A stretch of DNA of 64,000 nt from Rhizobium sp. TH135 (GTDB lineage: Bacteria > Pseudomonadota > Alphaproteobacteria > Rhizobiales > Rhizobiaceae): positions 62,001 to 126,000 of the forward strand of contig NZ_PKRP01000001.1 in assembly GCF_002855515.1 (NCBI RefSeq). The letters are read 5' to 3'. Below, piece after piece: positions 45,219 to 54,570 of the stretch; the first letter of the stretch is position 1, and every line of letters begins with the position of its first letter. The notes under the pieces were generated by a model. That model did not search any database and had not been told where the DNA came from. It worked only from the letters and a program-made list of their open reading frames with translations. The position numbers and the translations under genes are program-made.

Positions 45219-45797
45219 TCAGCCGATCGTGATGACAGTGTCGGATGTGAATGCGAAGGTCGGCACCGGCAGGTTCGTCGGCGCGGGACCCTTGCGGATA
45301 CGGCCCGCCGTATCGTAGTGCGAGCCGTGGCAGGGACAGAACCACCCGCCGAAATCACCGGACTGGCCAAGCGGCACGCAACCCAGATGGGTGCAGGAGC
45401 CGATCATGACGATCCAGTTTTCCTTGCCTTCACCGGCCGAACGCGCGAGGTCCGTCGCATCGGCAGTGGCCTCGACATTGGCGTTACGCGCGACCGGATC
45501 CTTGAGATCGGCCAGCTGAACGGCGTTTGCCTCTTCCACTTCCTTGTCGGTGCGGTTGCGGATGAACACCGGCTTGCCGCGCCACTTGACGGTCAGCGAC
45601 ATGCCCGGCTCGAGCGCCGATACGTCCACTTCGATCGAAGCGAGCGCGAGCGTCGATGCATCCGGACGCATCTGGTCGATGAACGGCCAGGCGAACGAGG
45701 CCGCACCGACCGCGCCGGCAATACCGGTCACCATATAGAGAAAGTCGCGGCGCGTAGGCTCGGCCGCATGTTCTGTCGTTGTCTCGTGTTCGCTCAC
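45219..45797 (-). CDS. petA: Rieske iron-sulfur protein of the bc1 complex
   Basis: 192 residues from GTG 45797, giving the family start MSEHET; a GTG two codons upstream and an ATG at 45836 are alternatives. The twin-arginine sequence TRRDFLYMVTG precedes the membrane helix, consistent with Tat-dependent insertion. The 2Fe-2S ligands are in CTHLGC and CPCHGSHYD. It takes electrons from ubiquinol at the Qo site and moves to cytochrome c1. It is the first gene of petABC. Confidence 0.96.
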   Translation of the reverse strand: MSEHETTTEHAAEPTRRDFLYMVTGIAGAVGAASFAWPFIDQMRPDASTLALASIEVDVSALEPGMSLTVKWRGKPVFIRNRTDKEVEEANAVQLADLKDPVARNANVEATADATDLARSAGEGKENWIVMIGSCTHLGCVPLGQSGDFGGWFCPCHGSHYDTAGRIRKGPAPTNLPVPTFAFTSDTVITIG

Positions 45798-46068
45798 GGT
45801 CACTTTTTCCTCTCGCAATCCTGCGACATACCGCATTTGCCCCCGCAGCGGGAATCACAGTTCGGCCACTGTGCAGCCACAGATTCCCCGCCAGATTGGC
45901 GCGTTCTAAGCCCGATAATCTATTCTGTCCAGTCTTCCGCAGGCAAGGAGCCACGATGTCGCGGATTTCATGGATACCATCCCCAATTGCTTGATTTATC
46001 GCAAGTGTGAGCGGCAGTTCATCAAGCGATGCAAATGGTTGCGGGTTCCGCCCAAGAGGGCGAAACGG

Positions 46069-47940
46069 TCAGGCCGTGGCAAGCTCGGTGCGCGTATCGA
46101 GGAAACCGCCGGATTGGCGCGCCCAGAGCTCCGAATAGAGCCCGCCCTGCGCCACCAGCTCCTGGTGGGTGCCCTGCTCGATGATCCGGCCCTTGTCCAT
46201 GACCACCAGGCGATCGAGCGCCGCGATGGTCGACAAACGGTGTGCGATGGCAAGCACGGTCTTGCCCTGCATCAGCCGGTCGAGATTGGACTGGATCGCC
46301 GCTTCCACTTCTGAGTCAAGCGCGGATGTCGCCTCGTCCAGCACCAGGATCGGCGCATCCTTGAGCATCACCCGCGCAATCGCGATGCGCTGACGCTGCC
46401 CGCCGGAAAGCTTCACGCCCCGCTCGCCGACATGGGCGTCGAAGCCCTTGCGGCCACGCTGATCCTCGAGCCGCTGAATGAAGTCGAGCGCCTCCGCCCG
46501 CTCCGCCGCCTTCAAGAGCAGGTCCTCGCTCGCATCCTCTCGACCGAACAGAATGTTGTCGCGGATCGAGCGGTGCAAAAGCGCCGTGTCCTGCGTGACC
46601 ATGCCGATCTGCGACCGCAGGCTCTCCTGCGTCACGGTCGAGATATCCTGCCCGTCGATCAGGATCCGCCCCCCCTCCAGATCGTAGAAGCGTAGCAGCA
46701 GGTTGACGAGCGTCGACTTGCCCGCGCCGGAACGCCCGACAATACCGACCTTCTCGCCGGGCTCGATCGTCAGCGTCAGGTGATCGATCGCGCCCTTCTT
46801 GCGGCCATAGTGGAAGCTCACGTCCTCGAAGCGGATTTCGGGAGACTTTACCTGAAGCTTGGCCGCATCCGGCTTATCGGTAAGACCGATCGGCTTGGCG
46901 ACCAGCTCCGCCGAATTCTGGATAGTACCGATATTGCGCATGATGCCGTTGAGCTGCGTCATCATCCGGCCGAGAAGCATATTGAGGCGCAGGACTAGGC
47001 CGAGCGTGAAGGCGACGCCACCCGCTGTCACTGCACCGGCAAACCAGAGATCGACGGACAGAAGTGCCACCATCAGGATCATGAAGCCGGACAGGATGGC
47101 AAGCGAAGCCCGCACGCCGGTGAGCAGCCGCGCAAACGGGCGCAGCGTGTCCTGGAACCGGTCGAAGCCGGCCCGGATGTAATGGTCGTTCTGCCGCTCG
47201 CGGGCGAAAAGCTTCAGAGTCTGGATGTTGGAATAGCTGTCGACAAGCCGGCCATTCAGCATCGACGACGCCTCCGCCGTCTCGCGTGCATGATGGCGGA
47301 TCTTCGGGACGAAATAGCGGGCGAGCACGAGGAAGATCGCTACCCAGGCGCCGATGATCGCCGCCAGTCGCCAGTCGAGCTGCGCGACCAGCGCCATGGT
47401 CGAAATGGTGTAGATCACCATGAACCACACGACCTGCAGCAATGACGTCAGCAGATCCCCAGTCGATTGTCCTGCCGACCAGACCTTGGTGACGATGCGT
47501 CCGGCAAAGTCGTTCTGGAAGAAGGAGAGCGATTGTCGCGCCACATGCGCATGCGCCTGCCAGCGAACGAGATTGAAGAAGTTGAGGACGATGACCTGCT
47601 CTTCGACCAGCGCCCCAACCGTCACCACCAGGAAGCGCCCGATGAGGATGATCAGCGCCATGGCCAGGAGCTCGCCGCCATGCGCCGCGATCAATCCGTC
47701 CCAGCCGGCCTCCTTCGGCACCGTATCGAGAAGGTCGACAAGCCGTCCGACGAACCAGAACAGCCCCGCCTCCAGCATGGCGACCGCCCCACCGAAGATT
47801 GCCATCAGGAAGAAGGCAAGCTTGGCCTGCCGGACATAGAACCACACGAAAGCCCAGGTCTTTTCCGGCGGACGCAGATTGTCCGTCCGGGCGAAAGGAT
47901 CGAGCCAGTTTTCGAAAAGGCGGGCGACAGCTTGAAACAT
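46069..47940 (-). CDS. ABC exporter (fused permease-ATPase), first paralogue
   Basis: 623 residues, a half-transporter of the MsbA/ABCB type. Six membrane helices lie within residues about 35-330, followed by the ATPase domain. Walker A is GRSGAGKSTLVNLL, signature LSGGQRQRIAIAR, Walker B ILVLDEATSALDS, and the switch His is in IAHRLST. It acts as a homo- or heterodimer to export lipids, drugs or peptides. A close paralogue is encoded at 54571-56487; both carry the shared LRFYDLE and TQDTxLLHRSIRDNI stretches. Substrate unknown. Confidence 0.92.
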   Translation of the reverse strand: MFQAVARLFENWLDPFARTDNLRPPEKTWAFVWFYVRQAKLAFFLMAIFGGAVAMLEAGLFWFVGRLVDLLDTVPKEAGWDGLIAAHGGELLAMALIILIGRFLVVTVGALVEEQVIVLNFFNLVRWQAHAHVARQSLSFFQNDFAGRIVTKVWSAGQSTGDLLTSLLQVVWFMVIYTISTMALVAQLDWRLAAIIGAWVAIFLVLARYFVPKIRHHARETAEASSMLNGRLVDSYSNIQTLKLFARERQNDHYIRAGFDRFQDTLRPFARLLTGVRASLAILSGFMILMVALLSVDLWFAGAVTAGGVAFTLGLVLRLNMLLGRMMTQLNGIMRNIGTIQNSAELVAKPIGLTDKPDAAKLQVKSPEIRFEDVSFHYGRKKGAIDHLTLTIEPGEKVGIVGRSGAGKSTLVNLLLRFYDLEGGRILIDGQDISTVTQESLRSQIGMVTQDTALLHRSIRDNILFGREDASEDLLLKAAERAEALDFIQRLEDQRGRKGFDAHVGERGVKLSGGQRQRIAIARVMLKDAPILVLDEATSALDSEVEAAIQSNLDRLMQGKTVLAIAHRLSTIAALDRLVVMDKGRIIEQGTHQELVAQGGLYSELWARQSGGFLDTRTELATA

Positions 47941-48046
47941 GACAAGCGATATAGGCGGTTTGCCCGGGACGGCAAAGCTTTTGCGCTGCAGACCAGATTA
48001 CATTTTGGTCAGCATCGGCGAAACGCGTCGACCGCGCCTCTGTGGC

Positions 48047-49063
48047 TCAGCGCATCCGGCGACCGTAGAGCGCCTCGTAACGGCGGAGCGTGGCGGCATC
48101 GGCCGAGACTTCCGCAAAGACCGGCACGAGGCTCTCCGTCAGCTCTGCCCGCTGCAGCGACTGGCGCGCGGCACCATAGAGCTGCGCCGCCAGCACCGGG
48201 CGATGGGTTCGCGCACACCCGAAATGGCAGGCGAGCTTGGGCATCGACTTAATCGACCGCCGCGCAATGGTTTCGGCATCCGTGACCACCCGCGCGATCT
48301 TCTCGCCGAGTTGGGAAAGATAGGTCTCGCTGCTGGCCCCGACGAGCAGGCTGAGTTCGTCCGGACCGGTCCAGTAGGCCGTATCGCTCTTGTCGATCAG
48401 ACGGTGCGTGAAGCGCGCCAGCGTATTCTTCATGTAGTCGCCGACCTGGGCAAGCCCGCTGCGGTTCATCGGCTCAAGCCCGTCGATACGACACAGCATC
48501 AGGCTCACGCCATCCTCCGGTACGCCCTCGCCGAATATCGATGCAAGCCGCTCTTCGAGCGCCGCATAACCCGGAAGGCCAAAGGTAAGTTGCACCGCCA
48601 GATGCTCCTGGCCTGCAGCATCCTGCGGCTCCGGCGTCACCAGCCGCGAGACAGCCTGCAAGGCCTCGATGCAATGGCCGATCTGCCCATCAAGCGCCGC
48701 CAGCTGCTCGGTCGCCCCTTGATGCGCCTCGGCAACGCTCACCGTTCCGCCTTCCAGCGCCTTGCGGAAACTGTCCAGCGCGCCAAGCGCCTCTTCGCTG
48801 ACGCTCTTGAGCGTCGCAAATAAAGGCCGCTCCGGCAGAAACTGCTGCGCAACCATCGACAGCGCAGCCTGGCTGACCGGTTTGGGCAACGCGACGAAGG
48901 CCTCGCGAAGTGCTTTGTCCCGGCCCGTCAAAACCTCATAGATCAGCTCGAAATTGCGCGGCGTGAGATCGAGCCGGTTCTTGCTCAGGAATTCCAGCGC
49001 CTTGCGGCCGATGATCTCGGCCTCTCTGGCATGCGGGGCTGTGCGATAAGCGAAGTTTGACAT
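48047..49063 (-). CDS. Degenerate GGDEF-domain protein
   Basis: 338 residues from ATG 49063, with GGAGGTG six bases upstream; the GTG at 49072 lies inside that site. The N-terminal helical region (RLDLTPRNFELIYEVLTGRD) resembles the N-terminal segment of many alphaproteobacterial diguanylate cyclases. The C-terminal half has the cyclase fold order (LTFGLPGYAALEERLASIF, VSLMLCRIDGLEPMNRSG), but the active-site motif is WTGPDELSLL instead of GGDEF. It is therefore probably not a cyclase, and may bind a nucleotide or act as an adaptor. No membrane segment is seen. Confidence 0.7.
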   Translation of the reverse strand: MSNFAYRTAPHAREAEIIGRKALEFLSKNRLDLTPRNFELIYEVLTGRDKALREAFVALPKPVSQAALSMVAQQFLPERPLFATLKSVSEEALGALDSFRKALEGGTVSVAEAHQGATEQLAALDGQIGHCIEALQAVSRLVTPEPQDAAGQEHLAVQLTFGLPGYAALEERLASIFGEGVPEDGVSLMLCRIDGLEPMNRSGLAQVGDYMKNTLARFTHRLIDKSDTAYWTGPDELSLLVGASSETYLSQLGEKIARVVTDAETIARRSIKSMPKLACHFGCARTHRPVLAAQLYGAARQSLQRAELTESLVPVFAEVSADAATLRRYEALYGRRMR

Positions 49064-49113
49064 GGGATGCACCTCCGTCGGGTGTTCCGGTCAAAACAGG
49101 CTACGCCCCAAAT

Positions 49114-49130
49114 CGAAACCGATCGTTTCG
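49114..49130. promoter_or_regulatory. Palindrome upstream of the degenerate GGDEF gene
   Basis: CGAAAC (49114-49119), CGATC, GTTTCG (49125-49130): a perfect 6+5+6 dyad 51 bases before the ATG at 49063 on the minus strand. It could be an operator or part of the promoter. Confidence 0.4.
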
Positions 49131-49180
49131 GAGATCGCTAAAATGCAACGGGCCAGAAACCTCGGCCGTCACCGCTAAAC

Positions 49181-49603
49181 TCACCGCGTATAGCGCGTGA
49201 GATAGATGCCCGTCAGGATCAGCCCCACGCCCGCCACCTGGCCGGGATGGAAATGCGCCGTGCCCCGGGCAAGGTCGATCAGCAGCCCGGTGATCATCTG
49301 GCCGCCGATGATCAGCAGGCCAGAGCGCGCCGCTCCGATCCGGGGAAAGACATAGGAGCTGATCACCACGAAGCAGGCCCCGATGACGCCGCCGACCAGA
49401 TAGAAAAACGGCACGTCGGCAAGCAGCGGCAGGCCGACCCGATGGAAGAGAAGGATATAGACTGAGAGCAACAGGAAGCCGATCCAGTGGTTCCAGGCCG
49501 ACGCCGTAAACGCCCCGCGGTCCATGGTCAGGCGCCCGTTGATCGAGCGGCTCATGCCAACAGCAGCACCGCCGATGAGCGCGATGAAGACAGCTCCGAG
49601 CAT
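49181..49603 (-). CDS. YdcZ/DUF606 small transporter, second of pair
   Basis: 140 residues with about five hydrophobic helices. The family features are AVGMSRSINGRLTMDRGAFT, the NHWIGFLLLSVYILLF helix and IGAARSGLLIIGGQMITGLL. It belongs to the small DMT-superfamily transporters (DUF606), which usually occur in pairs. It starts one base after the stop of its partner gene, so the two are probably co-translated and form a heterodimeric carrier. Substrate unknown. Confidence 0.85.
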   Translation of the reverse strand: MLGAVFIALIGGAAVGMSRSINGRLTMDRGAFTASAWNHWIGFLLLSVYILLFHRVGLPLLADVPFFYLVGGVIGACFVVISSYVFPRIGAARSGLLIIGGQMITGLLIDLARGTAHFHPGQVAGVGLILTGIYLTRYTR

Positions 49604-49604
49604 C

Positions 49605-50069
49605 TCAGGCCCCCTTCGAGAAGATGAGCAGCGCGCTGCCGCCGATCACGCAGATCGTGGCGAGAAAATCGAAGCGGTTCAACACGCGCTTCGGCGTCCC
49701 GAAAAGGCCGAACTGGTCGGAAAGAAGCCCGAACAGGATCTGCCCGACGAGAAGCAATGACAGCCCGCCGGCCAGCGCCAGCTCGGAATTGACGGCAATC
49801 GAGCTCAAGGCCACCGCGAAGGCACCCGGCGCGCCACCGAGATAAGACCAGAGCGGTGCCTTGCCACTAGCCGGCATCCGGCCAGCCCGCCTCGCGACAG
49901 CGCCGTTTGCGATCAGCAGGAAGAATGCCGCGACGCCACCCACGCCATGCACCACCCAGGACGCCGTAAACGGCGTCGTCAGCGCGGCAAGCCCGCTGTT
50001 GATGGTCACCATGACCGCCAGCAAGGCGCCGGCAAGCACAGCCCATGTCCAGTCGATGTATTTCAGCAT
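49605..50069 (-). CDS. YdcZ/DUF606 small transporter, first of pair
   Basis: 154 residues from ATG 50069, supported by AGGAG on the minus strand; the frame upstream is not family-like. It has the same helix pattern as its partner: LLAVMVTINSGLAALTTPFT, SWVVHGVGGVAAFFLLIANG, YLGGAPGAFAVALSSIAVNS and LLLVGQILFGLLSDQFGLFG. The C-terminal GTPKRVLNRFDFLATICVIG is typical of the longer subunit. It is the upstream gene of the pair, one base before the second. Confidence 0.85.
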   Translation of the reverse strand: MLKYIDWTWAVLAGALLAVMVTINSGLAALTTPFTASWVVHGVGGVAAFFLLIANGAVARRAGRMPASGKAPLWSYLGGAPGAFAVALSSIAVNSELALAGGLSLLLVGQILFGLLSDQFGLFGTPKRVLNRFDFLATICVIGGSALLIFSKGA

Positions 50070-50218
50070 GACGCTCCTGACCGGGCCTCCGGGACCGCGA
50101 TCGATCAAATCGACCCGGATGGCCGAAGGCACCGCATAGCCGCGACCCCGTCCCGGCGACAAGCCAATTCGGCAAATGAAACGATCAGCCCCGTGAATGG
50201 AGAGCCGATCGAAAAACG

Positions 50219-50244
50219 CAAAACGGGGCATCCCTGCCCCGTTT
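50219..50244 (-). terminator. Terminator of the first chemoreceptor gene
   Basis: AAACGGGGCA (50221-50230), loop TCCC, TGCCCCGTTT (50235-50244); on the minus strand this ends in TTTTGCG. It is 30 bases past the stop. Confidence 0.75.
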
Positions 50245-50273
50245 CAATGTGAGAAGCTTGCCGCCTGCGGCAA

Positions 50274-52193
50274 TCAGAATTCCGACCACTCCGAGGCAAC
50301 CGCCGCATTGCCCTTGAAGGCACCGGCGATCTTGCGGCCGAGCGCCCGCGCAGGCGAAGCCTGCGGCCGGCTGTCAGGCTGGGCCATCCGCGGCGCGACC
50401 ATGCGCTGCGTCTCCTCGCCAAGGCGGAACTGACCGAGCAGCTGCATCAGGGCGGTTGCCTGCTGCGCCAGACCATGGCTTGCAGCCGTCGACTGCTCGA
50501 CCATCGCCGCATTTTTCTGCGTACCCTGATCCATCTGGTTCACGGCCATGTTGATCTCCGCAAGCCCCGTGGACTGCTCGCGCGCCGAGGTAACGATCGC
50601 CGTGACGTTCTGGTTGATCTCCTGAACCTCGCGCACGATGGCTTCCAGCGCCTTGCCGGTCTCGCCGACAAGCGCAACACCGTTGCGCACCTGCTCGCCG
50701 GATGTGTTGATCAGCCCCTTGATCTCCTTGGCGGCACTCGCCGAACGCTGCGCCAGTTCGCGAACCTCCTGGGCGACCACGGCAAAACCCTTGCCGGCCT
50801 CGCCCGCACGGGCCGCCTCGACACCGGCATTCAGTGCCAGAAGATTGGTCTGGAAGGCGATTTCGTCGATCACGCCGATGATGTTGGAGATTTCCGAAGA
50901 CGACTTCTCGATCGCATGCATGGCATCCACGGCACGGCGCACCACTTCGCCGGAGCGCTCGGCGCCGACCCGCGTCCGCCCGACCAGCGCACCGGCCTCT
51001 TCGGCGCGCACCGCGCTGTCCTTGACCGCCGTTGTCACCTGCTCGAGCGCCGCAGCAGTCTCCTCGACGGAAGCTGCCTGCTGTTCAGTGCGCTTGGAAA
51101 GATCGTCCGCCGCCGCCAGCATTTCGCTGGCACCTGCGTCGATCGCCCGGGCATTGTCGCCCACCGCCTGCATGGCGTCACGCAGCCGCTCAACAGAATG
51201 GTTGAAGTTGACCCGCAACGGATCGAGATGTTCGGCAAAGCGCTCGCCGATCTCCACGGCGAGGTCTCCGTCCGAAAGCTTCTGCAGACCGCCGGCCAGC
51301 CGCTCGACGGCAAACTGCACCTCGGCAGCCTCGCGCGCCTTCTGCTCTTCCCGACGCATGCGCTCGGTTTCGCTGAGGCTGCGGCTTTCCTCCGCCTGGC
51401 GCTCCAGAGTGGCGCGTTCGATCGCATTGTCGCGGAAGACGGAGACGGCTGCCGCCATCTCGCCGATCTCGTCACGGCGATCGGCAAACGGGATCGCCGT
51501 TTCCGTGTTCCCAGCAGCCAGTGTGCGCATCGAACCGGTGATCGTCGAGATCGGACGGGCAACGCGCACCACCGAGACAATGGCCGCACCGAGCGCCATC
51601 AATGCCGCAAGGATAACGGCGGCCAGCGACAGACGCATCGCGAGCGTGGCCGAGGCATCGGCCTCTTGGCGAACCTGGACACCGGTTGCGCGGTTGATCT
51701 CGGTGATCTCCTGCAGGCTCTCTCCGGCGGCGTTGCCGAGCGGTACCATCTGGGCGATGGTTTCCTTTGCCTGATAGATCTTGGAAGCCAGCGCCTGCTC
51801 GACGAAGCTTTCGCCCAGCGTCCCATAGTCGGCGACGGTGGTTTTGAAAGCATCAAACCGCTCGCGCACCTCTGGGAGGACGATCACCGCATCGAACTGC
51901 GCGATCGCCGCATTCAGCCGCTCGCGAGCGCCTGCGAGCGTGTCGATCAGCGCCTTCTTCTCCGCCGAGGTGGCGGCCGTCAGGATCATCAGGTTGAGAC
52001 GGCGAACCTCGCCGAGAACGGAATCGATATCCGCAATCATGATGGACCGATCGAGGCGTCCGCCCAGCGCTTCCATCTGGCCGTCCATATCCGAGACCGA
52101 GTGGACGGCGATGGCGCCCTGGCCGAGCGACACAATTACCATCAGGCCGAAAAGGAGCGGCAGGAGAAGTTTGATCTTGAGATTTTGCACCAC
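50274..52193 (-). CDS. Methyl-accepting chemotaxis protein, first of tandem pair
   Basis: 639 residues. TM1 (about 9-30), a four-helix-bundle periplasmic domain to about 185, TM2 (about 187-209), then HAMP ([20 protein letters not shown]). The long cytoplasmic helical hairpin has the signalling tip [27 protein letters not shown]. Methylation-region glutamines/glutamates flank it. The last five residues are EWSEF, resembling the CheR/CheB-binding pentapeptide at the end of high-abundance receptors. It shares extended identity with the next receptor upstream (52385), a tandem duplication. No che genes are in the window. Confidence 0.93.
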   Translation of the reverse strand: MVQNLKIKLLLPLLFGLMVIVSLGQGAIAVHSVSDMDGQMEALGGRLDRSIMIADIDSVLGEVRRLNLMILTAATSAEKKALIDTLAGARERLNAAIAQFDAVIVLPEVRERFDAFKTTVADYGTLGESFVEQALASKIYQAKETIAQMVPLGNAAGESLQEITEINRATGVQVRQEADASATLAMRLSLAAVILAALMALGAAIVSVVRVARPISTITGSMRTLAAGNTETAIPFADRRDEIGEMAAAVSVFRDNAIERATLERQAEESRSLSETERMRREEQKAREAAEVQFAVERLAGGLQKLSDGDLAVEIGERFAEHLDPLRVNFNHSVERLRDAMQAVGDNARAIDAGASEMLAAADDLSKRTEQQAASVEETAAALEQVTTAVKDSAVRAEEAGALVGRTRVGAERSGEVVRRAVDAMHAIEKSSSEISNIIGVIDEIAFQTNLLALNAGVEAARAGEAGKGFAVVAQEVRELAQRSASAAKEIKGLINTSGEQVRNGVALVGETGKALEAIVREVQEINQNVTAIVTSAREQSTGLAEINMAVNQMDQGTQKNAAMVEQSTAASHGLAQQATALMQLLGQFRLGEETQRMVAPRMAQPDSRPQASPARALGRKIAGAFKGNAAVASEWSEF

Positions 52194-52331
52194 TGAAATC
52201 CTGAATTGAAATGGAAGTAGGCGATCGGAAAAATACCCACAGCCTCCATGCCAATCCTAATTCTAACAAAGCCTTACGGTCCGAAGGGCAATTCTCGCCT
52301 CGTCCACAGGCACCCGGTGCGACGGCCAAAC

Positions 52332-52359
52332 AAAAAAGGAGGGGCATCGCTGCCCCTCC
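52332..52359 (-). terminator. Terminator of the second chemoreceptor gene
   Basis: GGAGGGGCA (52338-52346), loop TCGC, TGCCCCTCC (52351-52359), with a six-base A-run at 52332-52337 that reads as a T-run on the minus strand. Confidence 0.85.
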
Positions 52360-52384
52360 CTCTCTCATTGTCGAATGCGAATGA

Positions 52385-54307
52385 TCAGAATTCAGACCAC
52401 TCGGCCGCGACAGCCGTATTGCCCTTGAAGGCATTGGCGATCTTGCGGCCGAGCGCCCGGGCGGGTGACGGCTGCGGCTGGGCAGAAGACGTCGCCGGCG
52501 CGAGGCGCGACGATGCCTGATAGCCGCCCTCGTCCGTCTTGAACTGCGACATCAGCTGCATCAGCTGGCCCGCCTGCTGCGCCAGCCCATGGCTTGCAGC
52601 CGTAGACTGCTCGACCATAGCAGCGTTCTTCTGCGTCCCCTGGTCCATCTGGTTGACCGCCATGCTGATTTCCTGCAGGCCGGTCGACTGTTCGCGGGTC
52701 GAGGTGACAATGGCCAGAACGTTCTGGTTGATCTCCTGCACTTCACGGACGATGGTCTCGAGCGCCCGGCCGGTTTCGTCGACCAGGCTCACGCCGTTGC
52801 GAACCTGCTCGCCCGACGTGGTGATCAGCGCCTTGATCTCCTTCGCCGCATTGGCAGACCGCTGGGCAAGCTCGCGCACTTCCTGGGCGACAACGGCAAA
52901 ACCCTTGCCGGCTTCACCTGCACGTGCAGCCTCGACGCCGGCGTTCAGCGCCAGCAGGTTCGTCTGGAAGGCAATGTCATCGATCACGCCGATGATGTTG
53001 GAGATTTCCGAAGACGACTTCTCGATCGCCTGCATCGCAGAAACGGCGCGGCGGACGACCTCACCGGAATGCTCGGCCCCTTCCCGCGTGCGGCTGACCA
53101 GCTGGCCTGCCTCGTCGGCGCGGATTGCGCTGTCCTTGACGGCCGTCGTCACCTGCTCGAGTGCTGCGGCCGTTTCCTCGACGGACGCCGCCTGCTGTTC
53201 GGTGCGCTTGGACAGATCGTCGGCTGCCGCCAGCATCTCGTTGGCACCGGCATCGATCGAGCGGGCGTTTTCGCTGACGGCGCGCATGGCCTCCTTCAGG
53301 CGGGCAACCGACTGGTTGAAGTTGAGACGCAACGGGTCGAGGTGATCGGCAAACCGTTCGTTGATCTGGGCGACGAGGTCACCGTCCGACAGGCGCTGCA
53401 GACCGGAGGCCAGCTGGTCGACTGCAAACTGAACCTCGGCGGCTTCGCGAGCCTTCTGTGCCTCGCGTGCCTGACGCTCGGTTTCGCTCAACGAGCGATT
53501 TTCTTCTGCCTGGCGCTCCAGGGCAGCACGTTCGATCGCATTGTCGCGGAAGACGGCGACGGCAGCGGCCATATCGCCGATTTCGTCATGACGGCCGGCA
53601 AATGGGATCTCCGTCTTGGTGTCGCCGGCGGCAAGCCCGCGCATCGAGTCGGTGATGGCCGAAATCGGACGCACGACACGGGCAAAGCTGAAGAAGGCAG
53701 CACCGGCTGCAATCACGCCGCTGATGATAACGGCGAGGATGGTGATGCTGATCGCGGATGACGAAACCTGGTCCGCCTCCGCAATGGCGGCATCGCTCAG
53801 TTCGACATTGGCCTTGATCGTTTCATCCATCACGCTTACGAGTTCGCGAGCACTGGCAGCCATTGAGCCGGTAAACAGCGCCTTGGCCGCAGACTCGTTG
53901 CCCGTCCGCTTCAGTTCGACCATCTGCGAGGCAAGACGGTCATATTCGGCAAGCGCCACCTTCATCCGGTCGAAGCGTGCGCGCGTCGCCGGCATGGTGA
54001 TCATCGGCTCATAGGCAGCAAACGCGGCATCGCGATCTGACAGCGCTGTCTTGGTGGCCGCAGAAATGGCGTCCAGCTCGTCGGGTGCAGCACTGAGAAG
54101 CATGGAGTAGTCACGGCGCACTTCGGCGAAAGTCGCATTCATCCGCGCCACCGCCAGCGTTCTCGGCAGGCGCTCGCGGCCAATGATATCCACCTGTTCC
54201 TTGACGTTTTCGATGAAGGTGACGGCGAGGATGCCCTGGCCGATGCCGAATGCCAGCACGACAGCAAACAGCAGCGGCAAGACGACTTTGATCTTGAGAT
54301 TGGACAT
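52385..54307 (-). CDS. Methyl-accepting chemotaxis protein, second of tandem pair
   Basis: 640 residues from ATG 54307, with GGAG eight bases upstream; the frame extends further but [20 protein letters not shown] is the receptor start. It shows TM1, a four-helix periplasmic domain ([20 protein letters not shown]), TM2 and HAMP ([20 protein letters not shown]). The signalling tip is almost identical to the first receptor, as is the C-terminal [13 protein letters not shown] ... EWSEF. The ligand domains differ far more than the cytoplasmic parts, so the two should sense different compounds. Confidence 0.93.
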   Translation of the reverse strand: MSNLKIKVVLPLLFAVVLAFGIGQGILAVTFIENVKEQVDIIGRERLPRTLAVARMNATFAEVRRDYSMLLSAAPDELDAISAATKTALSDRDAAFAAYEPMITMPATRARFDRMKVALAEYDRLASQMVELKRTGNESAAKALFTGSMAASARELVSVMDETIKANVELSDAAIAEADQVSSSAISITILAVIISGVIAAGAAFFSFARVVRPISAITDSMRGLAAGDTKTEIPFAGRHDEIGDMAAAVAVFRDNAIERAALERQAEENRSLSETERQAREAQKAREAAEVQFAVDQLASGLQRLSDGDLVAQINERFADHLDPLRLNFNQSVARLKEAMRAVSENARSIDAGANEMLAAADDLSKRTEQQAASVEETAAALEQVTTAVKDSAIRADEAGQLVSRTREGAEHSGEVVRRAVSAMQAIEKSSSEISNIIGVIDDIAFQTNLLALNAGVEAARAGEAGKGFAVVAQEVRELAQRSANAAKEIKALITTSGEQVRNGVSLVDETGRALETIVREVQEINQNVLAIVTSTREQSTGLQEISMAVNQMDQGTQKNAAMVEQSTAASHGLAQQAGQLMQLMSQFKTDEGGYQASSRLAPATSSAQPQPSPARALGRKIANAFKGNTAVAAEWSEF

Positions 54308-54498
54308 GATTGATCTCCGGAGAGGAAAAAGCATTCCCAACCCGACGTGGGAGGTCGCCAGGATGTAAGGACAAGACATCGTCCAATAGGTCGGGATGAA
54401 ACCGTTCTAAAGAATCAACAATGAATAAATTACTTAAACTGCACGCAACCTTTGATGGCGGCGCAGACGGGTGAGCCGGTCGCGAAATGGCATCGCCG

Positions 54499-54533
54499 AA
54501 AAAAGGGCGGCGGCGGATTGCTCCGCCGCCGCC
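54499..54533 (-). terminator. Terminator of the second ABC exporter
   Basis: GGCGGCGGCGGA (54506-54517), loop TTGC, TCCGCCGCCGCC (54522-54533), with six A residues at 54499-54504 giving a T-run on the minus strand. Confidence 0.9.
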
Positions 54534-54570
54534 AAGTCTCAAATGATCCAACGAGCAGGTGTGCCTCGTG

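Noticed and set aside
42907-45318. An 803-codon open frame on the plus strand across petB and petC
   Set aside because: It lies antisense to two unmistakable respiratory genes; long antisense frames are common in GC-rich codon-biased DNA. Its translation is charged and low in hydrophobic cores, with no family features.
50475-52196. A 573-codon open frame antisense to the first chemoreceptor
   Set aside because: Mirror of the receptor; the similar antisense frame at 52589-53761 simply reflects the receptor duplication.
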